A stretch of DNA of 64,000 nt from Pisaster brevispinus. Its lineage: Eukaryota; Echinodermata; Asteroidea; Forcipulatida; Asteriidae. The stretch spans positions 2,604,001-2,668,000 of the forward strand of contig JAMKCF010000029.1 in assembly GCA_023634235.1 (NCBI GenBank), in the 5' to 3' direction. The notes under the pieces are model-generated. The model worked only from the letters and a program-made list of their open reading frames with translations, made no database searches and was not told where the DNA came from. Within the stretch, counting starts at the first letter, position 1, and each line of letters begins with the position of its first letter. The position numbers and the translations under genes were made by a program. Of this stretch, positions 25,077 to 36,800 are shown in pieces.

Positions 25077-26424
25077 GACCTGTGAACATTGAGGGCGGGC
25101 GTCAAAAAAAAAAAAGTCATGCAAAAAAGAAGCAAAAAACCCGCATAATTCAAGATCTTTTGAGTCTTTGAAGGTTAATGTTAGGCGTTAAAACTCAACT
25201 TATTTACAAATAGCACAAACAAAAACGGTATTTCAGATTTTTGATTTTGTTATATGTATATATATATTTGTTTTCCTCAACGAACTATTTTTGTTTCTCT
25301 TTGAACATAGAGCATGCTCGGAATTATTCATTATAATACTTATTTCTTGCTCTACGCTCATTCCCACTCGGCCAATTTCAAAGTAGAGACAAATGCAACT
25401 TGCTTACCATAATTATATTTGAGTACCAAAATCAAGCAACTTATAAACTGAATGAAATATTAAGACAACTGTACTAAACGGATGAGTGTACGACAATAAG
25501 AATTTGCGAAAGAAAAATTAGGGCACATTGTGGAGGGGACATAGGGAAGATTGATGGGAAAGAACAAGATGTCCAGGGATCTTTACAACATACATAAATA
25601 CGGCCGCTTGCTCTATGGTACGTGGAAACCCAAACAGAATGGCCGGTTATCTTTGCGGCACGTTATGTACATGAAAACGATAAGTAGCCCAAAAATTTCA
25701 AACGCACGACAATTATTGATCACTTTCCTCTCTTCGTAAATATGTTACACTTTATTGGATTCTCAGCACTAGTGGGTAAACATTTATTTAGGGGTTGGGG
25801 TGGGGGAAATTTGGGAATTCCTTTGGGAACAACAAAACAACAAATAACATAATTCAGTCCAACTAGCCATAAATAATGGTCCAGCCATCTACCAACAACC
25901 GCTCATATGTGGTTAAGTAAGGAAAAGTGTGTTACTTATATCAAATAACTAAGAAATCTTAGAGTATATGACGCAAGATGGTAACATCTAGGTGTAAAAT
26001 GAAAGGGGAAGTGTAGATCCCTTCCATGGTACCTATAGTAGGTTTCATTCAGAACGTGTCTACCCCCTATCAATGGCGCATGTTCTTATTCCAACTTTCT
26101 CTCTTACTGCGCAGCAGCTACAAATACATGCAACCAAGTATAACATTATGTTTGTTTGGGTGTGTATGCAAATGTGTAGGCCTGCCTACTGGTTGATTGA
26201 TTGATTTATTTATTTAGATATATTTTTAATACAATTATTCACCAGATTTGGCCAAGCGCACATCCACAATGCCGTGATTATAATAACAATTGTGGCTTCT
26301 TATCCTATTGCGCTCATCATCACTCAGTGACGCTCAAGGCCGGCGCTTCAACATTCAGTATTTTCCTGCAAGATGTGGAGCTACGTTTCTGCAGTATGAG
26401 ATTTATTCCTTTACATAGCACCAT
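25077..26424. other. Gene-free AT-rich DNA
   Basis: I see no coding signal or clear repeat beyond a short TA tract (about 25255-25268) and poly-A runs. Confidence 0.45.
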
Positions 26425-26690
26425 GTGATGGTTTACAAGGTGCTGTGGTGCAATGTGCAGCCAATCAAACCAGGAACACCGGGGCGAACCCCTTCTCTTT
26501 TAGATAAGTGTACTGGATTCTTTTACGTGCATTACACAACACACGGGACCAACGGCTTTACGTCCCATCCGAAGGACAAAGCAACAATGGTTAAGCCTCT
26601 TGCTTAAGGACACAAGTGTCACGACCGGGACTCGAACCCACACTCTGCTGATCAGAAACACCAGAGCTTGAGTCCGGTGCTGACCATAGC
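26425..26690 (-). repeat. tRNA-derived SINE, family A, minus strand
   Basis: On the minus strand it starts with a tRNA-like head containing a B box (GGTTCGAGTCCCGGT complement at about 26627-26641). It continues through the ATGGGACGTAAAGCC body to the tail near 26430. Confidence 0.75.
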
Positions 26691-26908
26691 AAAAACCGAG
26701 GAAACTTGTTTTTATGTTAAATGACTTTAAAACAACATTATTCCAATGTGCGTGCATCTAATTTTGTCCTTGAGTGTTTATTCTGGGTTTACATTTTCTC
26801 AATTAATCATGAAATGTTGTTAGTACGCTCAAACCACATAAATCACGAAAAGCAAACACTAAAGCCAGGGCTAAAAATCCACATAATCAACAAATTGGGT
26901 GGGGGTTA

Positions 26909-27078
26909 AACTGCAAAAACTGGGGTGTTAAATTGATTCTTTCTGGTATCTATATGTGACAACACCAACATGGTGTTATTTATCCCCATTACTATATCGT
27001 TGGTGAAATTAACACCGTGTCGGTGTTGTCACATATAGATACCAAGAGAATCAATTTAACACCCCAGTTTTTGCAGTG
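26909..27078. mobile_element. Palindromic MITE with ACTGCAAAAACTGGGGTGTT ends
   Basis: The left arm from 26910 and the right arm to 27077 are complementary for about 50 bp (through GGTATCTATATGTGACAACA). TA dinucleotides flank both ends. This end sequence is common among MITEs in marine invertebrate genomes, as far as I recall. Confidence 0.82.
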
Positions 27079-27559
27079 TACTGCTTTTAGTGAGGGGGCG
27101 GGGGGCAGGGGGAATGAGTTTGTCAGTGGTTGGATCATGCTTTTATTTTGGAATGGGGACACTGCAGGAGGCCACCATCCTCTTATGTTCTCGGCACTGT
27201 GGCAACAGTAGCGATTCCAATCGCGATCGTTTACTATTAGATTATACAAACACTCATTTTCCTCTTTTCCCTTTTCTTTTTCTTTTTCTTTTGGTAAGCA
27301 TTATCGCGATTTTTTTCGTGGGGGGGGGGGCGCCTGGGGGGCACTGGGAATTTTTTTGGGGCCCCCAGCCCCCCTGGCTACGCCATTGTTAAAGGCTAGA
27401 TTTTAATTGCCTTTCACAAACTTGACTTCGTTCGACTCATCGTCCTTGGCAGTGTCAACAATCTTACAGTATATTTTCCTGTCAAAAATGTGTTTTTGTT
27501 GCACGGGAATCAATACAAATTCTTTATAATATATTTTGCAATTTCGCCCTCTGCTACTA

Positions 27560-27872
27560 CTAGCAACACAGTGTCATTTTTCACATTTGCGCGCAATGTA
27601 AAGTTGCACGTCAATAACGCATGCTACAGATTTTTGCAACACAGTTTGCGCAAGTCATACAGTTACGCAAGTGCTCTTTTTACGGTTTTGCGCGCGCAAA
27701 TTTGCACATTGAACGTGTGTGCGCGTAGTCTTAGCCAAAGACGTCAGTTGAAATATTGATAGCGCGCCCTCTTACGGCACGATCGTTTATTTATGCTTTG
27801 GCCTAAGACTAGTGTGTGCGCGGCTCTCGCGCAACGGGAACCAGTCATCCCCATACACACCGAAAAAACAAC
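27560..27872 (+). promoter_or_regulatory. CpG-richer 5' flank of the acetyltransferase/ADP-ribosyltransferase gene
   Basis: The roughly 300 bases before the ATG hold many GCGC and CG steps in an otherwise CpG-poor, AT-rich window, plus a CRE-like GACGTCA at 27740-27746. There is no clear TATA box at a fixed distance. The context fits a TATA-less promoter and 5' UTR, but the transcription start cannot be read from sequence. Confidence 0.4.
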
Positions 27873-30800
27873 ATGGCCTCTTCCGTCAGTGTCATGTCTG
27901 TAGAAAACATTTGCAATCGGCTACCGCCTATTGATTTTTACAAAAACAAAAAGAAGACTAATTCAAATCCGGTTAAAGCTGACTCAGGAGATATCAACGA
28001 GGGTGATATAGAGCAGCTGACAGTCAAATGTGTTCCTGTAATACTCGAGTTTCGGCGGTTGTTTAAGAGCACGAAATTTAAGTCAGTCAACGTTATACCT
28101 GGGGTAAGGCATTTTTACCTGAAACGGTGAAGTGAGTGTGGCACAGTTTTAAACTAGGCATATTTCTGATATTATAACATACATGTGTAGTCTGGCAGAT
28201 CGTTTTTAGCTGTTTCGCAGCGCAGCGAAACAGCTCTTGTTTTCGTTGTCTGTTTCAGTAAAAAAAGCCATTGAGATAACACACGTTCGTTCTAATCTAA
28301 GCGGCCTTTTGCATAGTTCCTAATGAGCAATTGCAATGAAACTTTCAGTGATGAAAGGCATTGGTGCAATAATGATCCTAAAACAATGATGTCATGATGA
28401 CGTCATCACCTGTCACGTGACGTCATTTTAAAGGTTTCTATTTTAAATATTTGAAAATCCGTAACAAATCAGCCACAAGAGACCGTAGGTTTCTGTTTGT
28501 GGGATTGTATAGGGATAAGTTAGGTCTTCATTTTATTCAGTGTGCGTGACCTCACATGACCTCTACTTCCGGTCGAAACCGGAAGTGCCTCGTAATTCAA
28601 AAGTGCTAAAAGTTATGAAAATGCTTTCAACGATGTTAGTGTCTGGCAAGAGTGTGCATTTAAAAAAAAATACCGATGACGTCACGATACACAAGAGCGC
28701 CCTCTAGTGGCAGGTTGAAAACAGTTAAAAATGGACTTTTAGAAGATGTGTGTGATGAAGTTCTGTGTTATCACTTCAAAATTTACACACATGTTGATCG
28801 TCAGGCAGCCATTATATGTGTGAAGTTTCAGATCGATGACGTCATCGGGGTCACGTGACGTGGCATTAAAGGTGCACTTTTTGAAGTCGTATATCTCCCG
28901 AAGTATTAGTGCTATCATGTTGAAACTTGGTAGGTTGTTAGATATTGGTAAGTTCTTGTAAATTCTGAAATTACGTCATGATGACGTCATCACGTGATTT
29001 TATATGATTTTTTTCTATTTTTTGCACCTTTTAGTCATAAATTGCTAACAAAACATGGTTAACCAAATTATTTTTTAAACAGGCTTGATACGTCATTACT
29101 GCTTTGAATAAAAAAAAAACCTTTCATATTCAGTTGATTAATTTCAAAAAGTTAAGGCGAAACAGCTCGGCATTTGTGCACAAATGCAACATGTCTAGTT
29201 TGTTGTTGCTGTTTTCTCAACAACTATTCAGCTGAAACTTCACAGGTGACTTTTGTTGTATCGTTAATGATAATTTGGCCTATAAATCAGCATAAAGTTG
29301 ACAAAAACTAATCTTTGACCCTAAAAGCTTAGCAGACAAATTCTACACCTGATCTTTTTCTTATGATCAATGAATACAGAGGGTGTGTACTAGTATTAGT
29401 CATTAAAAAACCCCAAACAAAAACCCATTTTCTTACAAGGCTGTTAGAGACCAACTCTTGTTAAGACCTTCCATATTAGCTCCAATAATTCTGGTGCCAT
29501 GTTGATAAATGTTCAAGTTTCTTTTGGTTGTTGACAGAAAGGAAATACTCATAAAGGGATTGAACAGAAATGTTAATAATGATTGAATAGTCAGTGATGG
29601 AACAATGTTCAAACAATGTACATGTAAATAATTATTGATTCATTTTGCTGTTTCAGATACCTAATCAGGAGTTACTTCATGGCATCATTGCATTGTATGA
29701 TGTTTGCTTACCAGATATAACACCTGAAGTATTGTACTTTACTGTGTGTGGTAAATGGGCCAAGACTCTCCTACTCATTAGAGATGCTACAGGTAATTTC
29801 ATTGAGCTTGATTCTTTCATAGCCATTTAATGGGAAGTCAGTGTTCATATACAAATGTATTTCATTTAATGGAATTTACAAGAATTGATGTAAATTAGAG
29901 TCAAATTTACCTCTTCAGCTTGCATTGCTGCTGACCCAATGCATCAAGCATATCACGTGATGAATCTTATGTGTGATCTCAGCTTGCTACATGTGTATGT
30001 ATGCTGATGATTCAATCTTTGCTGTGTTTCCCCTAACTCTTCAAACACTTCTCACTGTGATTTAGAGAGTGTGCTGAAGTGGGTGAATGATTGTTTCATA
30101 ACCTACATGTAAGTAACCAAAGAAAACCAAACTGCTGTCTCTGTCTTGCTCAAGAGATGATACATTTGTATGGGTCCATCGACTTCGCCAGAGGTGTCAA
30201 ATTTTCGCCTTCTTGGATCTGACATCTCCACTAATGCCACTTGGGAGAGGTATATCTCAGGCATTGCAAAGAGTTTTTCCATGTGAGTTGGTTATCTTTA
30301 TCAGTCTTGGAAGTTCTTACCTCCTGATGCTCCTTATTAATGAGTAGATTCATTCTGCATTCTTTAGTGATAACATACCACTAACAAAACTTGTCGAAAT
30401 TTCATAAAATTCGATGGCCATTCATATTTGACTGGTTTTCTAAAAGCAATGAGGCATTGTTAATATCTTGTGTGTGCATTCATTGTAAATATTTAGGATT
30501 AGGAAATGTTTTTCGTTGTGTGCATTCATTGTTCCTATTTAGGAACTGTTTGTATTTTGTTTGTGCATTCATTGTACCTTTTAGGAACTCTTTGTATTTT
30601 GTTTACAAGTGCATTAACTGTCTATTTGGAACTGTTTATATTTTGTGTGTGAATTCATTGTACCTATTTAGGAACTGTTTATATTTTGTGTGGTATTTAT
30701 TGCACTTATTTATAAACTGTTTGTATTTTGTTTAGTGCATTCATTGTACCCACTTAGGAACTGTTTGTTATTTGTCAGTAATTTTGCGACAATCATACCA

Positions 30801-33800
30801 GGCTTTTAATAAGCAACTATGATTTGTGATGTATTAAAATTCTACTTTATATACCTTGCTCTGGGGCTGTGGTGCTCAAGTCACTATAGATAAAATAGAA
30901 TATAATAACATTTTCCTGACTTCATAAAATTTGAGGTTGTTCCATAAGGATGCTTCAAACATTGAAATTTCTATAAAAATAATTTTAATAATTTGTACAC
31001 TTTGAACTGTTTGTAGATGTTGCAGAAGAACTTGTGCACTCCAGAAATAAGGGAGACCAGAATAAGTACAAGAGTAATGGTTCAGAAGTAGCGGATGTCC
31101 TCAAAGAAATGACAGTGACCCCTGACCAGGCTCAAGTTAGCAATGAAACAGAGGGTAAAGGCAAAGTAGACATTCTATCAAACTGTCAGAAAAGTGCAAT
31201 TAATTTAGACTCAACCAAAGAAAACACTGTACAGGAAGAAACTCATGTGGATAGACAAAAAACTTCAGGAAAGAAATACATAGATGAGGGTGAAACAAAG
31301 GAGACATCAGCAGCTCAAGATGAAGGGCAGGGGGTAACAAAGGAGACATCAACAGCTCAAGACGAAGGAGAGAAGAAGGGAATCTTTGCAGATGTATTCA
31401 GTGATACGGACAGTGAAAATGAATCAGAGAGGTTGGTATTGAATGACACAGACAGTGAAAATGAATCAGAGAGGTTGGTATTGAGTGATACTAACAGTGA
31501 AAATGAATCAGAGAGGTTGGTATTGAATGACACAGACAGTGAAAATGAATCAGAGAGGTTGGTATTGAATGACACAGACATTGAAAATGAATCAGAGAAG
31601 TTGGTATTGAGTGATACTAACAGTGAAAATGAATCAGAGAGGCTGGTATTGAGTGATAAAGACAGTGAAAATGAATCAGAGAGGCTGGTATTGAGTGATA
31701 CAGACAGTAAAAATGAGTCAGAGAGGTTGGTATTATGTGATACAGACAGTGAAAAAGGAATCAGACAGTGGGTATTTAATGATAGGACAGTAAAAGTGTT
31801 AAAAGATGACAGAGTCTTCTAGTTTATTATTAAAATTGCTGTAACAAAATTTTGTTTTAGTGATGAAGATGAAGATTTCACTGAAGGTCAAGAAGAATTC
31901 TTAAAGATTGTCAGGCTGCGTCGAGAGAGGAGGAAAGTAGCTTTATCTCCAGGCTTAGATCCATCATTAGCTATCGGTATTGAATCTAGATTGGTTGCTT
32001 GTACAACTTGGGAAAAATCGACTATGTAAGTATTAAACATAACAGTCACAGCTGCTTAAGTGTTCATTTATTAAAATTTTCTGTGGTTAATACTCATGGA
32101 CTTACTAACGAACAATGGTTTTCTGTAATGCAACAAGGCTGGAGTTGCCCATGAAACAATAATGCATTGTGAATTGGACAAAAGAATGCCCAAATTGTTA
32201 CTAAATACTTTAACTGTTTGTACATGGTTTCCTTTTTAAATTTTTTTTATAGGAGATTGGGCAATGTACACTTAATAGTAAAACTTTGCATTGACAAGGG
32301 CTGAGATTAACCATGAAGAAGTTAAACATCAACTCATTTGCTGGCAAAAATGAAATGAAGTCATTTCAGCCTTATACAACAGTCAGCGTTTAAAATAATT
32401 GAATGTGTTTTACTTGACATGTAAAATCCTTGTCCTAAGATACTGCCTTAAAGTTTTAGTGGAAATCTGAGATCTTCAAGATATATTTGTACAAACCTAG
32501 AATATATAGTTTTATCATCTATGCTCTTGAAGTGTGTAAACAAAGCAAGGTCTTGCAAGATTTTGTGTCATTGAAAAATTCAGCACCAGAACTATGAGGT
32601 TCTTACTAATCGTGTAAAGTATTTGCTTTAGTCGAACAATTCATAATGAAATAAGTTTTTAACTGGTGATGCTGTTGTTGGATTTTTAAAGCTAGTGATG
32701 CTGTTTTAGGTTTATAGCCTTTTAAGCATTCAGGTATAGTTTAGGCCTTTGCTTTGTCAGGAGTGGGTTTTTCCTGATTTCAGAATTTGTTCATAATTTT
32801 TACTTTGCCTTTTTGAAAGATTTGAAGTGACTGTCAAGGAAAGAATAACATAAATGTAGCCCTTATTGTGTCAAAATCTCTAGTTTACAATTTAGTTGAT
32901 TTAGAGAGTCTGTAAATTCTGTGAAAAGTGACAACCTGTTCACATGTAAGTTCAGAGACCTTTAGGGAAAGAGGAGGCCTCCACTCATTGTAAAGGATAT
33001 TTCATTTTTGATAAAAAAATTATAGACCTGATAGCTTGGGTAATACATGTTTATATTTTTGGAAATAACATACATGACAATACCTTATGAATGACTGAAT
33101 GTAATCAATATCTTAATTCAACTTTTCAACCTTCATTATTTTCTCAGCCGTCCTGGTGAGAGGATTCTTCAGCTTGATCTTCTGGCAGTCAGAAAACGAT
33201 TCAGGAAATTGGGTATTGGCAAACACCTACTTCAGGTATGTAGGCTGGTTTATCTTGCAACATAAGCATTCCTTATACTTAGATTGACCTTTGAAAGGTT
33301 TAAATGGTGTGTAGAGCCCTAGTGTAGTGAAGAGAACTTCCACCACCTAAAATTTGAAGAGCCTATACACTTACCTCCCCCACCATTTATTCATTAGCCA
33401 ATCTCCACAGCCCCCAGGAGGAACAACATAATGAATTGATGTGGTTATTCATCGTGGACAGCCAGTTCTGATTACTTACTGGATGACTGTTAGTGAGTGA
33501 GCACATACTAAACTTAATCAATTCACTAAAGTGGTTGTTTCATCCATTTTTCAAATTTGTGAATGACAAGGTAAAAGTAACAAGTGACAAGTGTTATAGA
33601 TATAATCCTTGCATAAGGGAAAAAGAAAAGTCAGATTTTTGTTTTTATGATACCTTGTGACAAGTGCTAATTAAGGATTCACTCTGGCTTCTTGTATCCA
33701 GGCAAGCTTAGTGTTCAAGTGTTTAAAACATCTTTTCTAGAATGTAGAAGGTATTGGTTGCAGTCTCACTCAAGTTGCCTGTTGATTTTCTCCACAGAGC

Positions 33801-36800
33801 TTTAAAAAGTTCTTTATAATGTGATTTTTGTATCTTTACACCAGTGTGACAAGCACTGTATACTTTGTGCTTTCCACGTGTGGACAAAAATAACAGCTTA
33901 CTTGGGTTGGATTCAAATCCACAACCCCATCTTTCTAGGGGAAATATGTTAATCATTAGACTACAGAGCATGGTCTAGTTTTGTTGTGATATCTTTTTCC
34001 TGTTCTGTTACTTCAATTATATTCTTTTTAAAGATTTTAACATCTATAATGTCATGGCTTTTATACTTCACAAAAAATTATCACTGTTAAGCAAAAATTA
34101 CAATCATTTAATATATTGTTTATTGAAACTCATATGATAAGCAGTCACAGAAGTGGCTGAAATAACCTTTTGTACAATCAAATATATAAATATACTAAAA
34201 GCAGTTAATTAAATCTGTGAAATTTTTCCTAACTTTACAATGTTTTTAACTGTAGAGCCCCTTCACTAGTTGGATTATATGATGCATTTGTCGTCTACGC
34301 TGATCATTCTGTTAAACATACAATATCTTCTGTGAAATTCACACTACTTTGACCATGTTTTTAACTGTAGAGCCTGAAGGACCCTTCACTTGTTGGATTA
34401 TATGATGCATTTGTCGTCTACGCTGATCATTCTGTTGAACATTCTGTTAAACATACAATATCTTCTGTGAAATTCACCCTACTTTGACCATGTTTTTAAC
34501 TGTAGAGCCTGAAGGACCCTTCACTTGTTGGTCTGTATGATGCATTTGTCGTCTACGCTGATCATTCTGCTGTGGATTTCTTTGGTCATTATGGTTTCAA
34601 TGATGATATTGTACTTAATAGCAAGTACTCTGATCTGGCAGATAACTGGACAAACTGTACACTCATGTGTTATCTTCCTCCATTCTCAGGTAAACAATTA
34701 CTATTACTATAACTCATTCATATTCATGATCGAGAGTCACATGCAGGATGCTCTTTTTGCTGTTTACCAAGCACGTGCCAGTATTCATGCACAGGTTAAT
34801 TACGCACACATAGTAGACTGGACATCGCATGGGCAACAGCCACACTCTCAAGAAATATTTATGTATAAAAATCTACACTTTTCAAATCACTGTTGCTTAG
34901 TTTGATGTGGCTATAAAAATAAGCTTGACATAAACATGCACAAAATCCCTGACCCCCCCCCAAAAAAAAAAAAATCCCCCCTCCAAACAAACCCAAAACA
35001 TGTCAACCATTTTTCCCCCACTAAAACACGTATGAAATTTGATGAAATTTCACAGGCTGGTTGTATGGTGTGTTTATTGAAAACTAGGATATGGAAATTA
35101 ATTTACTCTCTCGAAAAACAATGTAATATTAATTTAATTTTTTTGTTTCCACTCTAGACTGCTACCTTTGAGTCAGAATGAGTCTTTATCAATACTGATT
35201 GTTTTGATATTGTTGTTAATTGATGCAGGTCAGACAATATTGATGGAAACCGATCCTGTACTAGATCTTAAGGTGATGGAACTGGAGCTTCATAAATGGT
35301 CAGAAAAGAGTCGTGAAGCTTACCAGGCTCAAATGGCTTGTGCTATGAAACTCAAACATGAAGTTATATCACTCAGAGCTCTTGTTAGCTCACAGCAAGA
35401 TCTCATTACATCACTCACACAAGAGTTTGAAACACTACGTACTGAAAGATTTCAAGTAGGTGAGTTGAGTGTGTAACCACAGATGCTGTAATACAGTATT
35501 TTATTTAATCATTGTAAATGTACTATGACTATATACAAATTCTGATGTTGACCAAGACTCCTCACTCACTCTAACAAAGTCAGATGCTGTGATAACTCAA
35601 CACTCAAACTGCCTGATTATATGATGAATGTACTATGAGTATCTTTAAAGATTAATGTTGCTATTAAAACCAAGACTTGTTTGTTTTTCAGAGAAGGCAT
35701 ATCTTAAGAAGCAGTTAAATGACTTAAAGCTTGGTATTGAGATGAAAGCAGAGAATGGAAATGGCACCCTTATCAATCAACAAGGTAAGAATTATAGGCT
35801 GTAATCATTCGTATAAAGCTATGGATAGTTTAACACTATTGTACAACATACAAATATTGGATGCATACAATGAGTACATTGTCACAGAATATAATTACAA
35901 GGTTTAATCTGGACTATTCCATTTCACAAGATGAAGTAGAGTAAAATGAGCCAGATTTCACCCAGTGATGATCTTTTGTGACAATGCATGAACTAAATGC
36001 ATCAACATTTGTTTTATAACTCTCACATAGATGCTTTTCATTAAAATGTGTTCACAAAAAACACAAAATAAACACAAAACCTCCAGCACCCAACATTTAA
36101 AATTCTGAAAACCCCTTCTAAGCAATGTGGGCGAGTCTTTGTAGACTCTTTGATACTTTATTTGATCCTAGATTGTGATATTTGATTTGATCCTAGATAG
36201 TATTTGATTTGATCCTAGATAGTGATGATATCCTGTAATACTATTTGATTTGATCCTAGATGGTGATGATATCCTGTAATTATATTTGATTTGATCCTAG
36301 ATAGTGATGATGTCCTTGAGTGGTATTTGATTTGATCCTAGATGGTGATGATATCCTGTAATACTATTTGATTTGATCCTAGATAGTGATGATGTCCTGT
36401 AATGATATTAGATTTGATCCCAGATGGTGATGATATCCTGTAATGATAATTGATTTGATCCTAGATGGTGATGATATCCTGTTATGATATTTGATTTGAT
36501 CCTAGATGGTGATGATATCCTGTTATGATATTTGATTTGATCCTAGATGGTGATGATATCCTGTAATGATTTAGATTTGATCCTAGATGGTGATGATGTC
36601 CTGTAATGATTTAGATTTGATCGTAGATGGTGATGATGTCCTGTAGTAATATTTGATTTGATCCCAGATGGTGATGTGGTCCTTTAGTGGTATTTTATTT
36701 GATCCTAGATGGTGATGATATCCTGTAATGATATTTGATTTGATCCTAGATGGTGATGATATCCTGTAATGATATTTGATTTGATCCCAGATGGTTGTCC

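Noticed and set aside
34261..34505. Mutually exclusive alternative exons 6a and 6b
   Set aside because: One copy is frameshifted to a stop and the other lacks a donor; they look like partial duplicates.
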